Made by a program: the position numbers and the translations under genes. From Trinickia symbiotica (GTDB lineage: Bacteria; Pseudomonadota; Gammaproteobacteria; Burkholderiales; Burkholderiaceae), in contig NZ_PTIR01000010.1 of assembly GCF_002934455.1 (NCBI RefSeq), forward strand, positions 62,001-126,000: a stretch of DNA of 64,000 bases, given 5' to 3'. This document shows positions 31,445 to 40,753 of this stretch, piece by piece (positions within the stretch are counted from its first letter, which is position 1; each line of letters opens with the position of its first letter). Under the pieces are notes generated by a model. It was not told the origin of the DNA, ran no database searches, and was given only the letters and a program-made list of their open reading frames with translations.

Positions 31445-33664
31445 ATGGACGATAAAAAGCACAACGAGCAACAAGCGGGGATTTCGCGGCGTACATTCCT
31501 TTATAGCCTCGGCGCGCTCGCGCTTTCCGCATGTGGCGGAGGGGGCGGCTCGGCCGATGCGGCATCGGTGAGCCGGTCCTCGACGACCAGCTCGACGTCG
31601 AGCGCGGCGCTCGCGCATGTTGCGACGGGTGCAACCGACGTCACGACGAGCGGAGCCTTCGTTCATCCGGGGCTGCTCCATACGCAGACCGATTTTGATC
31701 GGATGGTGCAGAAGGTCGCGGCGCAAGTGTCGCCTTGGTTCGATGACTGGAACGTGCTGATCGCCAACAGCCACGCGAGCCTTTCGTGGACGCCGCGGCC
31801 TTTGGCCATCGTGTATCGGGGCGGCTCATATCCGCAGAACTACCCGAACTTATACAACGACATTGCAGCGGCCTATGCCTGTGCGCTTCGATGGAAGGTA
31901 ACGGGCAACACGGCATACGCGGATAAAGCGGTGCAGATCATGAATGCATGGTCGTCCACGCTGCAACAGATCAGCGGCGACTCCAACGCCGACCTGGCGG
32001 CCGGCATCTATGGCTACGAGTTCGCGAACGCCGGCGAAATCATGCGCGGTTACTCCGGTTGGGCCGCGGCCGATTTCACCGCATTCCAGTCGATGATGAG
32101 CAACATCTTTTATCCGATCAACATCGACTTCCTCAATCGCCATAACAACACCCAGATCACGCATTACTGGGCGAACTGGGACCTTTGCAACGTCGCTTCG
32201 ATCATGGCGATCGGCGTGCTCTGCGACGATCACACGAAGTTCGATACAGCCGTCAACTACTTCCTGAACGGTCCCGGCAACGGTGCGATTGCGCAGGCGG
32301 TCTACTACGTTCATCCGGGCAACCTCGGACAATGGCAAGAGACGGGCCGCGACCAGGGGCACAACACGCTTGGCATTGCGCTCGGTGGTGCCATTTGCGA
32401 GATGGCCTGGAATCAGGGAATCGACCTGTACGGCCACGACAACAACCGCTTCCTGATGGGAGCGGAGTATGTGGCGAAGGCCAATTTGCAGCAGGCCGAC
32501 GGGACGTATCTGACGGTGCCGTACGTGACCTATTCGAACGTCGACGTGACGCAATCGGTGTTCTCGACGGCGGCGCAAGGGACGATCAGGCCATGCTGGG
32601 CGCTCGTCTATAACCACTATGTGAACCGCCTGGGGCTTGCGGCGCCTTGGTCGCGGAGCTTCGCGGCGAAGATCCAGCCGGAAGGCGGCGGCGGCAACTA
32701 CGGCTCGACGAGCGGCGGCTACGATCAACTCGGCTACGGCACGCTCACCTGCACGCGCGATGCGGTCGCGGCGGCCGTTGCGCCGAGCGGCGTGACCGCG
32801 TGGCCGACGGCTGGACAGGTGGTGCTCTCGTGGTGGGGCGTGGCGAACGGCACGAGCTATAACGTCAAGCGCGCAGCGAATTCGGGCGGCCCGTATACCG
32901 CCGTGGCAACCGGCATCGCCGATCCGCTGACTTATACCGACGCGCCCGGTGCGGGCACCTGGTACTACGTCGTGAGTGCGCAGACGCCGGCGGGTGAAAG
33001 CGCGAACTCGAGCGAAATCGTGGCGGTGACCGCGGTGCAATTGCATACCTATCTGACGTTCGACGAGTCGAGCGGCACGAGCGCTGCCGATTCGAGCGGC
33101 AATGGTCATGCGGGTACCCTCGTCGGCGGTGCGACACACGTGGCCGGTAAGATCGGGAATGCCGTTTCGCTCGACGGTTCGAGCGGCTACGTGAGCTTGC
33201 CGAACAACCTCATGGCCGACGTGTCCGATTGCACGATCGCCGCGTGGGTCAACTGGAATGGCGGCAATGCGTGGGCGCGCATCTTCGACTTCGGCGCGGG
33301 CACGGGCCGCTGGGTCATGCTGACGGCGAAAAATTCAGCCGGCGTGATGCGTTTCGCGACGACGGTCAACGGGTACGGCGATTCCCAAGTCGATGGCAAT
33401 GTCGCATTGCCGACGGGCCAATGGGCGCACGTGGCGGTCACGCTTTCAGGAGCGACCGCGACGCTTTACCTCAATGGTGCCGTGATCGGCACTTCGAACA
33501 ACGTCGTCCACGCGCCGTGGCGCATCGGACCCACCGCGCAGAATTGGATCGGACGTTCGCAATATTCGGCCGATCCGTATTTCAACGGAATGATCGACGA
33601 CTTCCGCATCTATCGAAATGCGATGACGGCCGATCAGATCACGGCGCTCATGCAAGGGGCGTAG
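31445..33664 (+). CDS. Secreted lipoprotein polysaccharide lyase (alginate-lyase-like) with LamG domain
   Basis: 739 residues. The N-terminus has a twin-Arg signal (SRRTFLYSLGALALSAC) whose end is also a lipobox LSAC, then a Gly/Ser linker. Residues about 60-410 resemble the alginate-lyase superfamily (ADKAVQIMNAWSSTL, THYWANWDLCNVASIMAIG, GQWQETGRDQGHNTLGIAL), with conserved Asn, His, Arg and Tyr residues that suit an alpha/alpha-toroid lyase. A fibronectin-III-like domain (about 440-530) and a C-terminal LamG domain (about 540-739, LDGSSGYVSLPN, TIAAWVNW, NGMIDDFRIY) follow. ATG 31445 starts just before the signal peptide. Substrate unknown: an acidic polysaccharide is inferred. Confidence 0.8.
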   Translation: MDDKKHNEQQAGISRRTFLYSLGALALSACGGGGGSADAASVSRSSTTSSTSSAALAHVATGATDVTTSGAFVHPGLLHTQTDFDRMVQKVAAQVSPWFDDWNVLIANSHASLSWTPRPLAIVYRGGSYPQNYPNLYNDIAAAYACALRWKVTGNTAYADKAVQIMNAWSSTLQQISGDSNADLAAGIYGYEFANAGEIMRGYSGWAAADFTAFQSMMSNIFYPINIDFLNRHNNTQITHYWANWDLCNVASIMAIGVLCDDHTKFDTAVNYFLNGPGNGAIAQAVYYVHPGNLGQWQETGRDQGHNTLGIALGGAICEMAWNQGIDLYGHDNNRFLMGAEYVAKANLQQADGTYLTVPYVTYSNVDVTQSVFSTAAQGTIRPCWALVYNHYVNRLGLAAPWSRSFAAKIQPEGGGGNYGSTSGGYDQLGYGTLTCTRDAVAAAVAPSGVTAWPTAGQVVLSWWGVANGTSYNVKRAANSGGPYTAVATGIADPLTYTDAPGAGTWYYVVSAQTPAGESANSSEIVAVTAVQLHTYLTFDESSGTSAADSSGNGHAGTLVGGATHVAGKIGNAVSLDGSSGYVSLPNNLMADVSDCTIAAWVNWNGGNAWARIFDFGAGTGRWVMLTAKNSAGVMRFATTVNGYGDSQVDGNVALPTGQWAHVAVTLSGATATLYLNGAVIGTSNNVVHAPWRIGPTAQNWIGRSQYSADPYFNGMIDDFRIYRNAMTADQITALMQGA

Positions 33665-33794
33665 CGCGCGGCTCGCGGGGAGGTCCGGAGCGCGCGCGCT
33701 TCTGGAGTCCCCCGCGTGCTCAGCTCATGAACCCTTCCAGGCCAAGTCAGCGCGGCGATCCAGCGCACGGATCGACGGGCGGTAGTCTGCCGCG

Positions 33795-34517
33795 CTATGG
33801 CGTCTCGATTTTCGATGGACTCAAGTCCGAAGGAAAGCAATGCGGGTGCTCGAATCCTACCGGCACTGAATTGGTGGCATAAATGATGTTGTCAGTCTTG
33901 TCCGGGGCGACGCCGCCCGGGATGCCGGCCAGACCCGCGAGCTTGCGCATGCGAAACGCGATGGCATGGTCGGCGCAAGCGCTGTCCCCGCTGACGCCGA
34001 GACCGCCGATGACTTTGCCCCCCAAGTACAACGCAACTCCGCCGCCGAACGTGACGACCCCACCGAGCACGCGTCCTTGGCCTGTTCCATTGGCGAGAAA
34101 GCGAGCGTCGAACGGATTGGTATTGTTGAGACCATAGAGCGAGCCGCCGGGCTGAGTGGGGGCATAGAGGTTCGCAGTCGACAGAGCGAGTGCATCGTTG
34201 CTGAATCCGTTGGCCGTGTAGGCCTTCGCGATCGCGATGGCTCGGCTTCCAGGCCAGGCATCGCCCGTCTTGATGACCGAGCAAAGGTGCCCATCCCGAT
34301 CGACCACGGCGGACCACATGCGGTTAGGCTTGAAGATGCCGCCGTTGGCATCGCTCAAATTGACGACGACGGCGAGTTGCTTTTGCACGAGTGCGACGGT
34401 TCCCGCGGGCATCGTGCAACCAACGACATTGCCGCCGTCATCGTCGGCGAATGCGGACGTCGCGCCAACGACGGTCAATAATGCGGCGAGCAACTTAATG
34501 CAGCGTTTCGCGTTCAT
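33795..34517 (-). CDS. GlcG/HbpS (DUF336)-family exported protein
   Basis: 240 residues with a clear signal peptide (MNAKRCIKLLAALLTVVGATSAFA). The remainder fits the GlcG/HbpS heme-binding fold: AVVDRDGHLCSVIKTGDAWPGSRAIAIAKAYTA, then GGVVTFGGGVALYLGGKVIGGLGVSGDSACADHAIA. Members bind heme or act near glycolate and redox enzymes; the function here is unknown. GGAGG lies nine bases before ATG 34517. It is convergent with the lyase and monocistronic. Confidence 0.8.
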   Translation of the reverse strand: MNAKRCIKLLAALLTVVGATSAFADDDGGNVVGCTMPAGTVALVQKQLAVVVNLSDANGGIFKPNRMWSAVVDRDGHLCSVIKTGDAWPGSRAIAIAKAYTANGFSNDALALSTANLYAPTQPGGSLYGLNNTNPFDARFLANGTGQGRVLGGVVTFGGGVALYLGGKVIGGLGVSGDSACADHAIAFRMRKLAGLAGIPGGVAPDKTDNIIYATNSVPVGFEHPHCFPSDLSPSKIETP

Positions 34518-34930
34518 GATGGATGGCCTCCAAAGATGCGTATCTCCGTTCGGCAATCGCCTAACGGTTCCGCGCCGCACAGCTAAAGTCGTGACTCGCG
34601 ATAGCTCGACGTCAATCGTCGAATGAACGTCAAGCGCGAGACAAGTGCATTAGTTTTTGTTTTCGAGCCGAAAACTTCGACGAATCGAATCGGGGCTGCG
34701 GCTATCAACGAGCAGCGACGACACGCGCGCGAGGCCCGCGCCAAAGGGTGTTTGGACGTTTGAAATGAAGACGGACCGAGTCGATGCAAAGAGGGCGCAC
34801 CGGAGTTGCCAGACAATATCGCTTCAGGTTGTTTTCAATTGCATTGCACGACGGATCGTAGGTCGCTGCCGCACATGGCGGCGGACAAATGAATGGCGGA
34901 ATTTGACGCCGCGGGCCATGCCGAATCCCC
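34518..34930. other. Spacer with no supported gene
   Basis: About 410 bases between the GlcG-like gene and the decayed small frame at 34931. Base composition is less GC-rich than neighbours, and no motif, RNA or terminator stood out. Confidence 0.4.
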
Positions 34931-35053
34931 TCACGAGGTCGTGTCTGTTGTTACCTGACGACGAGAGGGTGCCCCATGAAACCCGGCTCGCGAGCAGATA
35001 CGCCCGAGCGGGACGATGACGAGGACAATCGAGATCAACGGGAAGAGCCGCAT
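34931..35053 (-). pseudogene. Truncated small membrane protein
   Basis: A 40-codon frame beginning MRLFPLISIVLVIVPLGRICSRAGFHG with AAGGAG six bases before the ATG. The first 26 residues look like the start of small two-helix membrane proteins that continue after an RxGxxG turn into a second helix. Here the second helix is missing and the frame runs into unrelated residues, so it is probably truncated. It follows the broken toxin gene in the same direction. Confidence 0.4.
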
Positions 35054-35124
35054 CGGCAGCTCCTTCAGGTGGTTATGCAATGCCGGTTCCGCAGTAGCAA
35101 GAGCGCAGTTCTGGGAACAGTTTT

Positions 35125-35217
35125 TTAATGAGCAACTGAATGCCCCAGCGGCTCGTACAACGCGTGTAATGCCCTTGCCAGGGCCGGTGGCAAGTTGTTG
35201 TCGACAAAGAACCTCAC
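35125..35217 (-). pseudogene. Truncated DUF5615-like PIN-type toxin
   Basis: GTG at 35217 overlaps the stop of the upstream antitoxin-like gene (GTGA). The 30 codons (VRFFVDNNLPPALARAL, then YEPLGHSVAH) match the N-terminus of DUF5615 PIN-like toxins, including the first acidic residue in FVDNNLP. The frame then stops at TAA where LRDKF-type residues are expected, and the rest of the domain is absent downstream. So the toxin is a remnant while its partner is intact. Confidence 0.7.
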
Positions 35218-35906
35218 GCCGTTGCCAAGCTTTCTTCGAAGGCAATCGCTGCGTCGACAGCCGCAACCGGCACCTCATAAAGCTTCGCAACAAAATCCTT
35301 GTCGCCCTCCACGGCAAACGCGTCATAGAGGATCGAAGTCCTGACGGCGCCATCCGCGACGATCGGCTTTCCGAACGCGATTTGCGGATCGAGTACAACC
35401 GCTCTGCTCCGCGGAGACGGGTACCACCGCGCGGCCAACTGATTCCCATCGAACTCAATACCGCCATACAGCGACGGTTCGATGATTTTCCGGAATGCAT
35501 ACTGCCGCTGCACGAGATCGAGTAACTCCGTCTCCCCGGCTTCCTTCATGGCGGAGGCAAAAATAGTGCGGCCGTCAGTCCTGAATTTGCGGGAAGTAAA
35601 CGGGTAGTCCGTGGCAAATAGTTCACGTGCTCGCTGGCTTGCCAGACGGATCGTCTGCAGGCTGACCCCATGCTGGCGAAATGCTCGCACGAACCGGACT
35701 TCGAGGAGATCGTGGAAGCTGATGCCATCTACCTCATCATCGAACTCAGTCTCCCAGAGGGGAGGAACTTCTACTGATGCTTCGCTCCTCTTGTCTCGGT
35801 AGGAGTAGCCGCACAACCACCGGCGCAGGTCTCGCAACGGGATCTTTGTAATTCGAGCCGCCTGATGGAAGGTGTATAGGCCGACGCCTGTAAGCTTCAT
35901 GCGCAC
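35214..35906 (-). CDS. DUF433-type antitoxin-like protein
   Basis: 230 residues. The N-terminal half resembles a helix-turn-helix (YTFHQAARITKIPLRDLRRWLCGY), and the C-terminus (VVLDPQIAFGKPIVADGAVRTSILYDAFAVEGDKDFVAKLYEVPVAAVDAAIAFE) is a DUF433 domain. DUF433 proteins usually precede DUF5615 toxins, and that is the case here, but the toxin is truncated. It may persist as a solitary DNA-binding protein. The ATG at 35906 is used; one at 35900 is possible. Confidence 0.75.
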   Translation of the reverse strand: MRMKLTGVGLYTFHQAARITKIPLRDLRRWLCGYSYRDKRSEASVEVPPLWETEFDDEVDGISFHDLLEVRFVRAFRQHGVSLQTIRLASQRARELFATDYPFTSRKFRTDGRTIFASAMKEAGETELLDLVQRQYAFRKIIEPSLYGGIEFDGNQLAARWYPSPRSRAVVLDPQIAFGKPIVADGAVRTSILYDAFAVEGDKDFVAKLYEVPVAAVDAAIAFEESLATA

Positions 35907-36074
35907 CTCCCTCCCAAATGTTGGCCGTATCCGATAGACGCACGATTTTACCTAATTCGGCCGGCCTCCTTCCGGCGAGTCGTCCAGTTGCAGTGCAATC
36001 AACCGGCGCGGCGTCACTATGACGCAGCGCACGCAACTATGCGCGCTGCGCCGTTGCAGCAACCGCGAATCGGC

Positions 36075-36506
36075 TTACTTCGCGAACAGCGACTCCATGT
36101 TCGCGAACGCCTTCAATTCGAGTGCATTACCCGACGGATCGAGGAAGAACATGGTCGCCTGCTCGCCGACTTCGCCCTTGAAGCGGATATACGGCTCAAT
36201 GACGAATTTCACGCCAGCGTCGGCCAGCTTCTTCGCGGATTCCTCCCACTGAGCCATCGATAGGACCACACCGAAGTGCCGCACCGGCACGCCGTGACCG
36301 TCGACTGCGCTCGTCGCGCGATGGCCGACTTCCTCGGGCGCGTAGTGGGCGACGATTTGGTGACCGTAGAAGTTGAAGTCGACCCAATCCTCGGCACTGC
36401 GGCCTTCGGGACAGCCGAGCAGATCGCCATAGAACTCGCGTGCCGCAGCGATGCTGTGGACCGGGAAGGCAAGGTGGAAAGGGGGCAGGCTGGTCGTCGA
36501 GTCCAT
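36075..36506 (-). CDS. VOC-family (glyoxalase/bleomycin-resistance) protein
   Basis: 143 residues with two beta-alpha-beta-beta-beta modules: [27 protein letters not shown] and [18 protein letters not shown]...[15 protein letters not shown]. Metal ligands expected in the family appear as His16 (FHLAF) and Glu near the end (ALELK). GGAG lies five bases before ATG 36506, which beats a longer upstream frame. It is divergent from a LysR regulator, which probably controls it. Substrate unknown. Confidence 0.85.
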   Translation of the reverse strand: MDSTTSLPPFHLAFPVHSIAAAREFYGDLLGCPEGRSAEDWVDFNFYGHQIVAHYAPEEVGHRATSAVDGHGVPVRHFGVVLSMAQWEESAKKLADAGVKFVIEPYIRFKGEVGEQATMFFLDPSGNALELKAFANMESLFAK

Positions 36507-36602
36507 GACAGCTCCGTTATCAGTAGGGGGGGCGCCGGCAGGTATGGCCTCAAGGCGGGGCGGTGCCGGCTTTGTCATACGTGGCCGTCGGGTCACGCGA
36601 TC

Positions 36603-36634
36603 GAAAGCAGTTTACGAACGATGAAAGTAGTTTA
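36603..36634. promoter_or_regulatory. Direct repeat GAAAGYAGTTTA, probable regulator-binding sites
   Basis: GAAAGCAGTTTA at 36603-36614 and GAAAGTAGTTTA at 36623-36634 are spaced 20 bp apart, two helical turns, in the divergent promoter region between the VOC gene and the LysR gene. LysR-type regulators bind such phased sites. The flanking bases CGAT are partly repeated too. Confidence 0.45.
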
Positions 36635-36685
36635 AAAGCGATATATTTTCGACCTTAGCACCAAAATTTTCGATTGATCGATACC

Positions 36686-37564
36686 ATGCTGCGTGAGCTT
36701 CGTACCTTTCTTGCCGTTGTTCGCTATGGCACTTTCGCGAGTGCGGGCTCGCACATCGGCCTCACGCAGTCGGCCGTCAGCGCGCAGATTCAGCGGCTCG
36801 AAGAAGAGTTGGGATTTGCGCTGTTCGACCGTACCGGACGGTCAGCGACGCTCAATGCGGCCGGCCGGCAGGCGGTGGACGTGGCCGAGGAACTTCTCTC
36901 GGTCTACGCCCGGCTCTCGGATCGCGGCCGCGGCGCCGACCAGTCGGGACTATTGCGGGTCGGGTCGATCGCGTCCGCGCAGAGTTCGTTTCTTGTCGGC
37001 GCGATCCGGCGCTTCCGCGACAAGGCACCGGGCTGGCGCATTCGCGTCGTGCCGGGTGTGTCGCTGAACCTGCTGGCGCAGGTCGATTCGGGTGAAGTCG
37101 ATGTCGCCGTGATCATCAAGCCGCCGTTCGCGCTGCCAACCGAGCTCAAATGGCGGACGCTGGCGATGGAGCCGTTCGCACTGCTCGTACCGCGCGACTT
37201 GGCAGACAGGCCCTGGCGCGAACTGCTGAAATCGGAACCCTTCATCCGCTACGACCGCAATTCGTTTGGCGGTCGACTGGTCGACCGCTTCCTGCGTCGG
37301 ATCCGCGTGAGCGTGCACGACGTAGTCGAACTGGACGAGTTGCAGGGGATTGTGGGTCTAGTCGCGCAGGGCGTCGGCGTAGCGCTCGTGCCGCTGGCGG
37401 CGGGACTGTACCTGCCCAAGAGCACGATTGCTTTGCCGCTTGGCGACGATGCGTTTGCGCGCGAGATCGGTCTCGTCGAGCGCGGTGCGCGGGGGCGGCA
37501 GCCTGCGGCGGAGGAATTCGCCGACTGCGTGCATGCGGTCACGGAGGAATTGCGGGGGCGCTGA
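36686..37564 (+). CDS. LysR-family transcriptional regulator
   Basis: 292 residues. The winged helix-turn-helix is at about 3-60 (LRTFLAVVRYGTFASAGSHIGLTQSAVSAQIQRLEEELGFALFDRTGR), followed by a periplasmic-binding-like effector domain. ATG 36686 is used; an earlier TTG is unlikely. It is divergent from the VOC-family gene, so that gene is its probable target. The effector is unknown. Confidence 0.9.
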   Translation: MLRELRTFLAVVRYGTFASAGSHIGLTQSAVSAQIQRLEEELGFALFDRTGRSATLNAAGRQAVDVAEELLSVYARLSDRGRGADQSGLLRVGSIASAQSSFLVGAIRRFRDKAPGWRIRVVPGVSLNLLAQVDSGEVDVAVIIKPPFALPTELKWRTLAMEPFALLVPRDLADRPWRELLKSEPFIRYDRNSFGGRLVDRFLRRIRVSVHDVVELDELQGIVGLVAQGVGVALVPLAAGLYLPKSTIALPLGDDAFAREIGLVERGARGRQPAAEEFADCVHAVTEELRGR

Positions 37565-37817
37565 GGGTACTTCCGATCCTATAGTCTGATTCGATCGGTA
37601 GCGAGGGCTACCGGGTCGATCGAGACTCGTTTATACGGGCATTCGCAAGTCGCGTCAGCCGCATGCGAACACGGCCAGTCACAGACTGGGGTGCATCGGC
37701 GGCCGATGCCAACTCGTCCACTTCCCTTGGTCCGAAAATTCCGACGCAGCTCAGTCGTAGCTAAGGGTACTGCTTACCGTGTAGCTGGGCCGACGTTCGA
37801 CGAACGCCGGTCTTCAC

Positions 37818-38816
37818 ATGGCCGTTAACCGCAAACCAATACTTAGCGTGATAGCGATGATGACTGATTTTCAATTTGATATCGGCGAATCAAGTGAAGC
37901 TGCTCCGCCGGATGCCTTTGTGTTGTGCACGCCCAAAGGGTGGGATTCATATATTTCGCGCGAATTTCATGAGATTCAACAGAACCTGGCATCTCTTGGT
38001 TGGACGATGATGGTAGTCGACGAGACGGATGACGAGCGGTTGCTCGATGTAATTCGCCGAGCGCGGTTGGTGCTGCTCTGGGAATGCTATGAAATCCTAG
38101 AGCGCTTGGCCGATTCGTTCGCCACGCTCCCGAAACACATTAGACGTCACTGGGCAGACTTGATTTTGGCCACTTATCCGAACAAATTGATCGAATGGTT
38201 TCCTGACGTAAAGAAGCGCATCAAATGGACACCGCATTCGGCCGCGTCCGCCTTTTCGCCCTTCTTCGCCCCTGTCTTTGATCGCGTCTTGTTGTCGGGA
38301 TCGCGGACGTGGCCGTATCCCTTCCGTCAATTTTGCGCGGCGAAGCTACCGGACGCCGTATGCAACATCGTGGATCACCCCGGCTATCCCGGATATCCGG
38401 GTGACCGGACTAACCAGATGCGAGCCGATTCCAACGCGCTTGCGACTGTCGGGGGGCCACGTTATGCGACGCTGTTGCGCCGTCACCCAGCGATGCTGGT
38501 ATGTGGCTCGATATTCAATTATCTGGTCGCGAAAGTGTTCGAGGGCATGGCGACAGGCTGTTTGGTCATTGCGGATCGGGAGTCGCTCGGAGCTCAACTC
38601 GCGGCGTTGGGATTCGTCGAACGAGAGGACTACATCGGTACGGACATTTTTCACGTCATCGAAGACGCGGCGGAGGTCCAGCGGCTATTCCTGAATGACG
38701 TCCGGCGCTGGTCGGCGATTGTTGAGCGCGCATCACTGAAGGTTGCCAAGCACCACACGACAAATGTTCGTGCCAGAAATATCCATGCACTGTGCTTGCA
38801 GGAGGTGGCGACGTGA
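37818..38816 (+). CDS. Orphan glycosyltransferase-like (CgeB/GT-B-like) protein
   Basis: 332 residues. The C-terminal part (CGSIFNYLVAKVFEGMATGCLVIADRESLGAQLAALGF) recalls the nucleotide-sugar-binding end of GT-B glycosyltransferases of the CgeB type: a motif with KxxEGMAxG and conserved Glu, then a tail helix region. The N-terminal half is not recognised. ATG 37818 lacks a good ribosome-binding site and ATG 37860 is an alternative. There are no other surface-polysaccharide genes nearby. Codon use looks less GC-biased than the housekeeping genes, hinting at acquisition. Confidence 0.5.
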   Translation: MAVNRKPILSVIAMMTDFQFDIGESSEAAPPDAFVLCTPKGWDSYISREFHEIQQNLASLGWTMMVVDETDDERLLDVIRRARLVLLWECYEILERLADSFATLPKHIRRHWADLILATYPNKLIEWFPDVKKRIKWTPHSAASAFSPFFAPVFDRVLLSGSRTWPYPFRQFCAAKLPDAVCNIVDHPGYPGYPGDRTNQMRADSNALATVGGPRYATLLRRHPAMLVCGSIFNYLVAKVFEGMATGCLVIADRESLGAQLAALGFVEREDYIGTDIFHVIEDAAEVQRLFLNDVRRWSAIVERASLKVAKHHTTNVRARNIHALCLQEVAT

Positions 38817-38939
38817 ACGGCTGCGGGCGATCTCGCGCTTTTGATATGGTCGTTCAGCGCGTCAGCAACGCTCTCGGCGTATCGTGCGGTAGCTCTATGT
38901 TCGTCTTCGGAGCGCGGACGGCTCCGTGGTCGGGCGGGC

Positions 38940-40343
38940 CTATTTGCCAATACAGAACCGACTAAAAATCACCCCGAGCAGATCGTCGGAGGTGAACTCC
39001 CCAGTGATCGAATTGAGCTCCTCCTGCGCGAGCCTCAATTCCTCGGCAAACAGATCGAGCGATCGATTCCCCAGTTCCGCATGCTCGGCCGCGAGCGAGA
39101 GATGTTCTCGCGCCGCTCGCAGCGCGATGAGATGCCGCTCGCGCGCGAGATAGACGCTCTCCGTCCCCGCTTGCCAACCGGCGATACGCAGCAATTCCGC
39201 ACGCAGCAAGTCGATCCCTTCGCTCTTCTTGGCCGAGAGCCTTATCTCGCAGATCCCACTGTCACCATCGGCCGCAACCAGCCGACTGACCTCCGGCCCG
39301 ACATCGGTCAAATCCGTCTTGTTCAATACCCGCACAACGGGCATTCCCGTCGGAAATCGTGCCGCGATCAGCGCATCTTCAGCCGTGACCCCTGCCCGGG
39401 CATCGAGGAGATGCAGGATCACGTCGGCTTTCTCGATTTCGCCCCAGGTGCGTGCGATGCCGATCTTCTCGACTTCGTCCTCCGTCTCGCGCAACCCGGC
39501 CGTATCGATGATATGCAACGGGATGCCCTCGATCTGTATGGTTTGCGCGACCTTGTCGCGCGTCGTCCCGGCGACCGGCGTGACGATGGCGAGCTCGGCG
39601 CCGGCCAGCGCATTCAATAGCGACGACTTACCGACGTTCGGCTGTCCCGCCAGGACGACGGACAACCCCTCGCGCAGCAATGCCCCCTGCCGTGCCTCGA
39701 TAAGGACGCGATCGAGCCGTTCGTGGATATGCGCGAGCTTGCCATGCGCGTCGGCGGCCTCCAGAAAATCGATTTCCTCTTCCGGAAAATCGAGCGTCGC
39801 CTCGACGAGCATGCGCAACGCGATCACTTCATCGACGAGCGCGCGAATATCCTGCGAGAAGGCTCCTTCGAGCGAACGGCCCGCCGAGCGCGCGGCCGCT
39901 TCGGTGCTCGCCTCGATCAGATCGGCGACGGCCTCGGCTTGCGCGAGATCGAGTTTGTCGTTGAGGAATGCGCGCCGCGTGAATTCCCCCGGCTCTGCGA
40001 GCCGCAACGCGAATGCCTTTCCCGCTTCCAGGCAGCGCTGCAATACGAGTTGCAGCACGACGGGCCCGCCGTGTCCTTGCAGCTCGATCACATGCTCGCC
40101 CGTGTACGAATGGGGCGCGGGAAAGTAAAGCGCGATTCCGCGATCGAGCACGGCACCGCCCCCATCCACGAACGCGACGTAGCTCGCGTGACGCGGCGGG
40201 AGCGTCTGCCCGCACAGCGCCCGCATTAGGGCCTCGGCGGCGGCTTCTCCACCGCGGCCGCACGATATCCGCACGACGCCGATACCCCCCCGCCCCGGCG
40301 CGGTGGCAATGGCGACGATCGGATCGGAATCGATGGAAAGCAT
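38940..40343 (-). CDS. mnmE: tRNA modification GTPase MnmE (TrmE)
   Basis: Partner of MnmG in tRNA wobble-uridine modification. It has 467 residues. The N-terminal formyl-THF-binding domain starts [27 protein letters not shown]. The G1 motif GQPNVGKS is at 233-240, TPVAGTTRD is G2, DTAGL is G3 and NKTD is G4. The C-terminal FCIGK carries the essential Cys464. ATG 40343 fits the family; a TTG at 40394 would add 17 unconserved residues. The gene is separated from yidC by a convergent-type regulator gene. Confidence 0.97.
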   Translation of the reverse strand: MLSIDSDPIVAIATAPGRGGIGVVRISCGRGGEAAAEALMRALCGQTLPPRHASYVAFVDGGGAVLDRGIALYFPAPHSYTGEHVIELQGHGGPVVLQLVLQRCLEAGKAFALRLAEPGEFTRRAFLNDKLDLAQAEAVADLIEASTEAAARSAGRSLEGAFSQDIRALVDEVIALRMLVEATLDFPEEEIDFLEAADAHGKLAHIHERLDRVLIEARQGALLREGLSVVLAGQPNVGKSSLLNALAGAELAIVTPVAGTTRDKVAQTIQIEGIPLHIIDTAGLRETEDEVEKIGIARTWGEIEKADVILHLLDARAGVTAEDALIAARFPTGMPVVRVLNKTDLTDVGPEVSRLVAADGDSGICEIRLSAKKSEGIDLLRAELLRIAGWQAGTESVYLARERHLIALRAAREHLSLAAEHAELGNRSLDLFAEELRLAQEELNSITGEFTSDDLLGVIFSRFCIGK

Positions 40344-40538
40344 GACGGTGATAGCGGTGAATGCGGTCGAAACTGCGGCCGACGACTTCGCCAAAAAAGG
40401 AATCGGCGGCGCGGCCAGTGAATCGGATCGAGAAAGTGCGTGCCAGACGGTTGACGCCCGGCATTGTAGCGCGCTGCGCCAACCGACTTCTCACGCCACC
40501 GTTCGCGGTTCACGGCGGCGCCTACCACAAATTCGATT

Positions 40539-40554
40539 TATCTCAATTGAGATA
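40539..40554. promoter_or_regulatory. Perfect 16-bp palindrome TATCTCAATTGAGATA
   Basis: A perfect palindrome between mnmE (leftward, starts 40343) and the regulator at 40754 (rightward). A repressor-type operator is likely, perhaps for the neighbouring regulator or another XRE-family protein. It sits in the only AT-rich patch of this spacer. Confidence 0.5.
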
Positions 40555-40753
40555 GTGTATTCTTCGGACGACGAGAAGGGGAAACCGCCTCAATCCAGTC
40601 ACTGAGCGGCGGCTGGCTTGGCTTTCCGCTATCCAGGCGTGCTTCGCGATCCGGTGCAAAGGCGGCGCACACCCGCTAAACCGGTTCCCGAGCGGGCTAA
40701 AGCTGTCCTGCCTGGTTGTCTCCTTCGCGTTGGCTCAATTGCACAATTTTGCG

